Shown piece by piece: positions 55,752 through 64,000 of a stretch of 64,000 nucleotides of DNA. The stretch covers positions 42,750,707 to 42,814,706 of the forward strand of contig OZ024736.1 of the NCBI GenBank assembly GCA_964016875.1. The letters run 5' to 3'. A program made the translations under genes and the position numbers. The notes under the pieces are model-generated. The model worked only from the letters and a program-made list of their open reading frames with translations, was not told the origin of the DNA and made no database searches. Source of the stretch: Fallopia convolvulus (lineage: Eukaryota; Streptophyta; Magnoliopsida; Caryophyllales; Polygonaceae). How positions within the stretch are numbered: the first letter of the stretch is position 1; every line of letters begins with the position of its first letter.

Positions 55752-57840
55752 TCAAACCCCAACTTTCCAGAGAGGTAAATATGTTGCTTGTGAGGAAGAG
55801 CTTTTGTCATCAAATCTGCAATTTGCTTGTCCTACGTTGGAAATACAAGAGGTGCAAAGGAAACCATTTTGCACCCTCTCTTGAATGAAATGGCAGTCCA
55901 AATCAACATGGTTTGTTCTTTCATGAAAATATGGTTTGCCTGCCATTTGTTGTGTATCTCGATTGTCACAAAACAAAGTAATTGGTGTCTCAACTTGCAA
56001 TTTCAAATTTGTAAGTAAGTAGTTGCACCATATCAACTCTGAGGTAGTAAAATCCATGATTTGATATTCAACTTCTGCAGATGATCTTGAAACTATCGTT
56101 TGCTTCTTTGTTTTCCACGATACCAAAGCATGTCCCAAATAGACGCAATACCTTGAAAGTGATCTTCGAGTAGTTAAACAAGAACCCCAGTCAACATCAG
56201 TGAATCTAGTTAACTTTAACTCTTCTTGAATGGGATAAAGCAACCCCAAAGTGATTGTTCCTTGCAAATATCTCAAAACATGTGTTGTTGCATGCCAATA
56301 AGGAAACCTTGGATTAGAAACAAATTGGATGAGATGATGCACGTTGTAGGAGACATCTGGTCTGGTCAGGGATAAGTAGAGTAGTCTACCAATGACCCCT
56401 CTTGTACTATTCTGGATCCTTTAATTTTTCTCCTTCATCGCGTCTCAACTTCAGACCTGTAGGCAAAGGTGTGGTGACAGCCTTGCATTCACTCATCTGA
56501 CAGTCTTTTAAAATGTCTCTGATATATTTTCGTTGACTGAGAATCATACCGCTATCATCTTTGTATAATGCAATGCCCAGATCTAGCCATACCTAGATCT
56601 TTGATGGTGATTCGAGCATATGCAAAGCCTCCTTAACTGAAGCTATTTCTGTACCATCATTACATGCCATCAAGATGACGTCCACATACACAAACATGGC
56701 TGTAAAGAGAAATATTCCCTCTTGACACCATTCATAACATAATCATTCTGCCATATTGGAGCAAATATGCTTCTTTCCAACCTTCTTAAGCCTCTGTCTT
56801 GCATTATAGGTGATGTCTATCTAGAATTCATCATGGGATCTATGCCAATTGGTGAAATTGACCATTATGCACCTTTTGTCTATAACAAGGAGTCTTTTCT
56901 CGTGCCTAGTACACCCTCATGATTGTCTCCTAGATTGGATTTCCAACTGGTGCCAAGGTTGATTATGTTCCAGTCTTCTTCTTCACACATCATTTGTGTC
57001 ATTTGCTATGATGACATATTCTCTTTATTGGCTCCATTTGTCTTCTCGAGGAAAGGAAACACACCCTCGTGAAAACTTACGTACATCTTTAACACAAACT
57101 TGCTTTCCAGGTCATAAAACTTATATCCTTTGCAATCCTAGATACCCAATGAAGATGCATTTTCTCCCTCTAGCTTCCATTTTGTCTATTTGTTTAGGTG
57201 CATTGTAAGTAAATTACAAACACCGGTCCTAAACACCCTCATGTTCTCATAATAAGGCTCCTTTGAAAGTAGAATCTTACAATGGCTTTTCCATTTTAAC
57301 ACAAATGAGGGCATTTTGTTTATGATATAAGTAGCAACTAAACACATTCCCCCAAAAACCATTTGGCAATCCTACTTGTATTCTCAAGGCCCTTGATGTG
57401 TCTAATAAGTCTCAATGTTTTCATTCCACTAATCCATTTTGCTTATGCCTAAAGACCATAGTTCTCTGATGCACTATGCGTAGATCAATAAATAAACTCT
57501 GACAATTTCTATTCAAAATTTCTGACCCATTGTCTGATCTAAAAGTATTTGGGACTGTCCCAAACTGATTTTGAACCAACCCAAGAAAGGTTCTCAAAGC
57601 TTCATAAACTTTTTGCTTTGTTTGCAACAAGATTGTCCATGTACTTTTGTTACAATTTTCTATTGTGGTGAGAAAACCTATCTTAATCTCACCATTCAAG
57701 CCTTCTGTCCTATAAGGACCCAATAATCCACATGTACTAAATCAAACAGATTTTAAGTAAAAGAAATACTAGCAGGGGGCATTTTGTGAAATTTAGCTAA
57801 TGAACAAACTTCACATAATTTTTTTTTTCTTGCAAAACAC
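55752..57840 (-). pseudogene. Ty1/copia integrase-RT-RNase H fragments
   Basis: Zinc motif CEVCSLAKFH near 57810, integrase core with FRSDNGSEI (57723-57421), RT with the catalytic box changed to YVDV near 56680, and RNase H with SRSSAEVEYQIM and LFCDN. Stops and frameshifts separate all parts. A different family from the two other copia copies, judged by sequence. Confidence 0.85.
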
Positions 57841-58079
57841 ATTTGCAATTAGGTAAATTTATGGTATTTTTTAGTTGATGTGTCAATTTATGGTATTTTT
57901 AAATATTTATACTTATTATCATGGACTTGTATTTATTTTTACAGAAATTCAAATAATTGTGTAATTGTTATAAAAAAATTATATGTGATATGAAACCCCA
58001 AGTGTAGTAATGACTTATTTATAGATTTTTTTGGAAATGGCATTTATATACTTAAAAATGTATTTTTTGTTATGAAGAG
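57841..58079. other. AT-rich spacer, no gene seen
   Basis: Junction between the truncated copia element and the next copia LTR. Confidence 0.4.
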
Positions 58080-58449
58080 TGTTATGAAGTCCAAATTTTA
58101 GTCCACATTATCACACTACAAGTTATCTATTTACACACACATGTATTACACATATTATGTATGAACAAGTGTATAATGGAGGAAAATTGTACAAGGTGAA
58201 TTATTCACCTTCTTCACCTCCTTATTTCCATGCATAAATCATGGAGATTTACCAAAGTTTTACCCCACTCTTTGCCTATGAATATGGCCATCATCCATTG
58301 TAAAATTTGCACCAAAGTAGAGTAAGAAATAACTCTCTAAAGTTCTTACTCTCCCTCCCTCTCTTCTAATGATATAAAAGTTATCATAAAGTTGTTTAAG
58401 TGTTCTTTCAAAGATTAAGTGGTCTTGCTTTTATAGTCATTTCATAACA
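58080..58449 (+). repeat. 5' LTR (370 bp)
   Basis: Ends TGTTATGA and TCATAACA are perfect 8-bp inverted repeats. A second TGTTATGAAG starts 12 bp further left (58068), leaving a small doubt about the left edge. CGTTATCAGCACGAG follows immediately, in the position of a primer site. It is not the usual Met-tRNA 3'-end site. Confidence 0.78.
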
Positions 58450-59358
58450 CGTTATCAGCACGAGTTTATAATTACCAATTGAGCTTCACTAATCACCAAG
58501 GTACAAATTCTACCTCTTCCTAATCTTAATCATGCAAGAAGTTTACTTCCTAAAACCGTTTTGAGGAGTATGCTCTGTAGTTGCCCGGTTTGGGATCTTC
58601 TACATCAGAAACTCGTTTTCTTTCTAGATTTGAAACGATTTCTTAACAAAAATAAATCATGCTTTTGGATATGTACAAGAAACAAACAAAACATTAGATT
58701 TGCTTACCTCTTTTGAAGTATAAACCAATTTCACCTCCGAACTCTTCACTTTCACCACAAGGATTGGAAATAAGTTTTAACCAAAATGATTAAGAGCATG
58801 ATGTTGGTAATCACAATAAGAACAAGGCAAATGAAAAACTCAATAATAAATCTCCTATTACCGACCCTAAGACGACGCATATTCTCGTCGTCGGCCATGG
58901 AGAATGTCGAAAGAAAAATTGGTAAAGGTGGTCGAATATGGAAGTGGAGGAAGGAGATAAGGTCGGAAGTAAAAAGGGTGAAAAAAGGGGATGAAGAGAA
59001 TCGGACTTTAAGGACTTCGAACTTTGGACTTAAAGGACCTCGGACTCTAAGGACTTTAATGACTTCGGACTCTAATGACTTTAAGGACTTTAAAGACCTT
59101 AAAATTCCCGCTATATAATTTTTCTTTCATTTCATATGATCTCTTACTTTTGTCTTACAATATTGTCTATGCCTATATCTATATTGATTACTTCTCTGAC
59201 TCACACAATCTTTCTTTATTCATTCTGAATATATCATCTACATGCATATATTTATTGTTTAATATGACATGTCCTTCAATCGTCCCATACACGTCTCATG
59301 CATTATATTATTGATTATGTTAACCTTTAATTTGCATATCTTTTATATGTAGCAACTA
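58450..59358 (+). other. Copia leader with (AAGGACT)-like tandem repeats
   Basis: About 900 bp between LTR and gag. At 59010-59105 variants of AAGGACTTC / GGACTCTAATGACTTT are tandemly arranged. A 110-codon frame at 58786-59118 is low-complexity and ends in that repeat; I do not call it. Confidence 0.6.
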
Positions 59359-60423
59359 ATGGAAAGCATCGCTAAAAGGGAGTTTGATATCCTTGACCTA
59401 TCGGGCCAGAAATACCTCGAATGGAGGGTAGATGTCGTGGCTCACCTCAAGGCAAATGGCCTTGAGGAAACAATTGTGGCAAACTATAGTGTCACCCCAC
59501 AGGAAAAGGCGAAAGCCATTGTGTTCCTCCGTCACCACATTCATGAGAGTCTCAAAACTGAGTACTTATTTGTGGAGGATCCTAGAGAATTGTGGGAGAG
59601 CCTGAATGAGCACTATGCTCATCAAAATGAAGTTTTACTTCCACAAGCAACACATGAGTGGAACACTATAAGGTTCCAGGACTTTAAGTCCATCACTGAG
59701 TACAATAGTGCTACCCACAGGATCACTTCTCAATTGAGACTATGTGGTAAAACGATCACTCAGGAAGAGATGTTGGAGAAAACTTTCTCCACTATGCATG
59801 CTTCAAACATATTATTGCAACAACAATATAGAGAAAGAAATTTCAAAAGATATTTTGACTTGTTGAAAGTATTGTTGGTTGCTGAAAAGAATAATGAGCT
59901 CCTAATGAAAAACCACAACCTAAGGTCTACTGGCTCAACGGTTGCCCCAAAAGCAAATGCTATGAACAAAGTGTTCCATGATATGAACGACAATGAACGT
60001 GGACAGCAATTACGCGGTAACAATGGGCGTGGACAAGGTCGTGGTCACTATGGGAGCCGTGGTGGCCGTGGTGGTCGTGGTGGCCATGGGTGTGGCCGAG
60101 TCTACAACAAAAGCCACGATAATCACCGTGAGAACCATGGCTACAAGGGGGATGTGAAGCAAAAGGTCTAGACGGGTCCATCAGGATCCTCCCAGAAATT
60201 CAAATCAACATGCTACAGATGTGGCGTGAATGGTCACTAGTCAAAGGTATGTCGCACAGCTCCACACCTAGTGAAGCTCTACCAAGCTGAAAAGAATAAA
60301 GAAAGGGCTACCGAGACCAATTACATCGATAATAACGATGTGGATGGGTCACCAGTGACTAGTCTGGATGTTAATGACTTTCTCAACCTTGAGAATGATG
60401 ATGGCTATGCCTTAGGGGCTTAA
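59359..60423 (+). pseudogene. Copia gag (capsid/nucleocapsid), two nonsense codons
   Basis: Starts MESIAKREFDILDL, followed by the UBN2-type gag helices (YLEWRVDVVAHLK, ELWESLNEHY). Then a Gly/Arg-rich RNA-binding stretch and a zinc knuckle CYRCGVNGH..KVC. Stops TAG at 60169-60171 and 60238-60240 both stand where Trp is expected (TGG to TAG). The reading then continues open to a natural TAA at 60421-60423. Gag would form the particle that packages the RNA. Confidence 0.88.
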
Positions 60424-60632
60424 ATGAAAAGAACGAGCCCCTAAATATCTCTACTATCTCCCATGCTATTTTATAATACTTGCAATTTCTTTTGTATTCC
60501 ATGCTTTAACCTTTATTTCGCATGAGTTTGTATAATAAGCCTTGTGTAATATAACTTGTGTAATAGAATTATCCTTATATAATATATGAAGTTTTTATTG
60601 ATATCTTAATCTCTTTTTCTTTATATTTATAG
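60247..60632 (+). other. Candidate intron joining gag to pol
   Basis: AAG|GTATGT at 60244-60252 is a strong donor. TCTTTATATTTATAG ending at 60632 is a strong acceptor, 6 nt before the pol ATG. Removal of these 386 nt would put pol in frame with gag, though it also removes the last Cys of the zinc knuckle. Not proven. Confidence 0.4.
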
Positions 60633-60638
60633 AAAAAC

Positions 60639-63600
60639 ATGGACTCACCTAAAGTGAAACCCGATGGGAAGGAGCAATGTCTTTTGGACAGTGCAACAAC
60701 ACACACCATCTTGAGGAGTAAAGAATACTTTACCCAATTAAGAGCCTTTGAAGGCAATGTCACTACAATATTCGGTGTGTCAAAACTCATCAAAGGCTCT
60801 GGAAGAGCTATCATTCTACTCCCAAAGGGAACAAAGCTAGTAATAAATGACGCACTATATTCGAGTAAATCTCGAAGGAATTTACTGAGCTTTAAAGATG
60901 TGCGTCTAAATGGGTTTCATATGGAAACCATGAATGAAAATGGGAAAGAATACTTGTGCATCATAAAACATGAATCTGGTCATAAACAGATTCTCGAAAG
61001 GATGCCAACGCAAACCTCCGGATTATATCATACATACATTTATCCGTTTGAAGTCAATGCAGTGTTTAACAAAAGGTCATATGACCAAGATGCATTCACA
61101 TTATGGCATGACCGATTGGGTCATCCAGGAGCAGTAATGATGCACAAAATCATAAAGAGCTCACTCGGACATACATTAAAGAACATCAAGGTTCTTCCGT
61201 CCAGTGATTTTAATTGCACTGCTTGCTCACTTGGAAAGCTAATTATCAGGCCTTCTAAGAACAAGATTGCAAGTGAGAATCCTGCATTCTTGGAAAGAAT
61301 CCAAGAAGATATATGTGGGCCAATTGCTCCACCATGTGGACCATTCCGATACTTTATGGTGCTAATTGATGCATCTACACGTTGGTCACATGTAAGCCTA
61401 CTATCAACAAGAAATGTTGCATTTACTAAACTCCTTGCTCAAATAATCCGATTGAGGGCCCAATTTCCGGATTATACAATAAAGAAAATCCGGCTCGATA
61501 ATGCAGGAGAATTTACATCTCAAACATTCAATGACTATTGTATGTCAATTGGGCTTGATATAGAGCATCCAGTGGCTCATGTTCACACACAAAATGGTCT
61601 CGCTGAATCATTGATAAAGCGATTGCAAATAATTGCCAGACCATTATTGATGAAATCAAAATTACCACCATCGGCATGGGGACATGCAATATTACATGCA
61701 ACAACCTTAATTCGATTAAGGCCAAGTGCAAACCATGAACATTCCCCTATGCAACTTGTGTCTGATAAGGAGCCAAATATTTCACATCTAAAAATATTTG
61801 GATGTGCAGTTTATGTTCCTATTGCTCCACCTCAACGCACAAAGATGGGACCACAAAGGAGATTGGGAATTTATGCTGGTTTTGAGTCTCCCTCGATAAT
61901 CAAATATCTTGAACCAACAACTGGTGATTTATTTACAGCAAGATTTATTGATTGCCATTTTGATGAAAATGCATTCCCAGCCTTAGGGGGGGAAAGAAAA
62001 ATGGGTACCCACATGTGAAAGAAATCACATGGAATGCAACCGCATTATCCCATCTTGATCCAAGAACAAAAATGTGCGAACAAGAAGTACAACGGATCAT
62101 TCATTTGCAAAATGTTGCAAATCAGTTACCAGATGCATTTACTGATACAAAGAAGGTAACTAAATCACATATACCTGCAACAAATGCTCCAGCAAGAATT
62201 GAAATACCCAATGGATTGCCAGATGCATCCATCGCAAGTGAGTCTGCAACACGCCGAAAGCGTGGTAGACCGTTAGGTGCAAAAGATTTGAAACCGAGAA
62301 AGGCAAGGAGCCAAAAGGGTATAGCAGGAGAAGCCACAATGGATCATGAGAATGATGATAAAGGCAAAGATATTGAAAATGAGAATACCTCAACAGAGGG
62401 TGATATTCTAGACAAGAATAATGATATCGACAATTTTGAGATTTCCATAAACTATGTGTCCACATGCACACAATGGAATCGAAAAGATGTAATTGTCGAT
62501 GATGTATTTGCCTACTCAGTGGCTAGTAATATTGTAATTGAAGATGATGTTTTTGAGCCAAAATCGGTCGATGAATGTCGACGAAAAAATGATTGGCCAA
62601 AATGGAAAGCGGCTATTCAGGCAGAACTAAAATCGCTTGAAAAGCGAGAGGTCTTTGGACCAGTAGTTCGTACACCCAATGGTGTGAAACCAGTCGGCTA
62701 TAAATGGGTCTTCGTGCGCAAATGAAATGAGAAAAATGAAATTGTAAGATATAAAGCAAGGCTTGTAGCACAAGGTTTTTCTCAGATCCATGGAATTGAT
62801 TATGAAGAAACATACTCGCCGGTAGTTGATGCAACTATATTGAGATTCCTAATTGGTCTGACTGTCGTTGAAAGGTTACAAATGCGTCTCATGGATGTCG
62901 TTACAGCATATTTATATGGATCACTTGATACAGACATCTACATGAGAGTCCTAGAAGGACTCAAGCTGCCTGAGGCCAATAATTGTGGACCTCGAGAAGT
63001 GTTTTCCATAAAATTGAGGAGGTCTTTGTATGGACTAAATCAATCTGGGCGCATTGAAAGAGGGATACAAGAACGACACCGTTTGTCCATGTGTTTTCAT
63101 CAAGCGATCCGAAAAGGGATTCGCTATTATCGCAGTTTAGTTGACGATTTAAACATCGTCGGAACCCCAAATGAACTTCAAGATACTGCGAAATATTTGA
63201 TGAAAGAATTCGAGATGAAAGATCTCGGACAAACAAAGCTTTGTCTTGGCTTACAAATTGAGCACTTAAGGGATGAAACCTTTATCCATCAGTCTAATTA
63301 CACTGAGAAAGTTCTTAAAAGATTTTACATGGACAAAGCACACTCTTTGAGCTCTCCAATGGAAGTTCAATCCCTCAACGTAGAAAAAGATCAATTTCGT
63401 CCCCGAGAAGAGGACGAAGATGTTCTTGGTCCTGAGTTATCGTATTTGAGTGCAATTGGTGCTTTAATGTACTTAACTAACAATACAAGGCCAGATATTG
63501 CTTTTGAAGTAAATTTGTTGTCCAGGTATAGCACTGCACCCACAAGGAGGCATTGGAACGGGATCAAACATGTATTCCGCTATCTCCGAGGCACACATGA

Positions 63601-64000
63601 TCTTGGGTTGTATTATCGTAACCAAAGGGATGCGACCTTAATTGGATATGCAGATGCAGGGTACTTGTTTGACCCACACAAAGCCAAATCACAAAATGGC
63701 TATGTGTTCACATATGGAGGCACTGCCATTTCTTGGAGATCAACAAAGCAGACTGTGACTGTCACATCATCAAATCAAGTAGAATTGATTGCACTATATG
63801 AGGCAGGAAGAGAATGTGTGTCCCATCCAGCAATGATCCAATTCATCCAGAAAGAAAGTGGAATGAAGTCCATCACTGATGATCCAACAATATTATATGA
63901 GGATAACTCAGCATGCGTTGCTCAAATGAAGAAGGGCTACATCAAAGGTAACCGCACAAAGCACATATCTCCAAAATTCTTCTCCACTCGTGAATTGGAA
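60639..64000 (+). pseudogene. Copia pol: protease, integrase, RT, RNase H (runs off the window)
   Basis: The start ATG has a strong context (AAAAACATGG). Protease: QCLLDSATTHT. Pre-integrase: LWHDRLGHPG and CTACSLGK. Integrase: DICGP, RLDNAGEF and glutamate in GLAESLIKR. A frameshift lies at a G run near 61987, then the linker (62015-62722) and a TGA at 62723-62725 where CGA (Arg) would fit. RT continues in frame (YKARLVAQGF, RRSLYGLNQSG). A deletion near 63052 and loss of one base at the YVDD box (near 63140) leave LVDDLNIVG. RNase H follows (SNQVELIAL, YEDNSACV) to the window edge. Confidence 0.9.

Larger units (their letters stand above)
55366..57840 (-). mobile_element. Ty1/copia retrotransposon, 5'-truncated and decayed
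   Basis: On the minus strand: pre-integrase zinc motif and integrase core (57840-57421), a decayed RT, RNase H (56342-55752), a polypurine tract TTGAAAGGGGGA and an LTR starting TGTAGGAATC. gag and protease are missing, so the element is cut near 57840. Confidence 0.85.
58080..64000 (+). mobile_element. Ty1/copia retrotransposon with separate gag and pol ORFs, 5' part
   Basis: A 370-bp LTR (58080-58449), a long leader, a gag ORF, a 215-bp gap, then protease, integrase, RT and RNase H running off the right end. The 3' LTR is outside. Several nonsense codons and frameshifts show that the copy is inactive. Confidence 0.9.

Noticed and set aside
58786..59118. 110-codon frame in the copia leader
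   Set aside because: Ends in the short tandem repeat and shows no gag or other domain.

Overview
The window is nuclear DNA of a flowering plant, most likely a eudicot. It holds intron-containing genes for plant protein families (a ZFP4-like single C2H2 factor, two CC-NB-ARC-LRR receptors, a GH19 chitinase remnant, a CAF1 deadenylase, ribosomal protein eL39 and a MAM33/p32 mitochondrial protein). These sit in AT-rich intergenic DNA crowded with transposable elements. I cannot name the species.

1-16 kb is a nested transposon block. Positions 1-7987 are the 3' part of a Ty3/gypsy element of the Tat/Ogre/Retand type (+ strand). It carries the integrase end, a ~47-bp minisatellite of about 34 copies, a multi-exon gene on the opposite strand, and a 3' LTR (7160-7987) with its own CCAAT-repeat promoter. 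It lies inside the RNase H region of a Ty1/copia element on the minus strand (7988-13954). That copia element is also split by a 1428-bp solo LTR (10381-11808) with a CCGGC target duplication. Next come a short LTR-bounded piece, two Stowaway-like MITEs and a decayed GH19 chitinase gene.

16-21 kb is non-genic: a non-autonomous Helitron, a hAT-related GC-rich relic and a hAT MITE with its target duplication. 21.8-27.5 kb is the genic core: eL39 (minus) and a MAM33 gene (plus) share a 276-bp divergent promoter with a telo-box and TGGGCC motifs, followed by a single-zinc-finger EAR repressor (minus). 27.5-46.5 kb is mostly intergenic. It holds a probable solo LTR, two hAT MITEs, a broken BED-hAT transposase, an intronless CAF1 deadenylase (39.3-40.2 kb, minus) with a probable 5'UTR intron, a second hAT fragment, a relic LTR of the 13.8-kb copia family and the RNase H tail of a LINE.

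46.5-54.4 kb holds two NLR immune receptor genes, tail to tail. The first (plus, RPP8-like) has a frameshift in ARC2. The second (minus, 983 aa) is open but has a degenerate P-loop and GLPLA motif. 55.3-64 kb carries a truncated copia element (minus) and the 5' two thirds of another copia element (plus, from 58080). In the latter, gag and pol are separate ORFs in different frames, with splice-like signals that would fuse them in frame.

The points most worth following are the spliced antisense gene in the Tat element, the possible gag/pol splicing arrangement at 60.2-60.6 kb, the PPT-like core of the minisatellite, and the non-canonical NLR at 51.4-54.3 kb.
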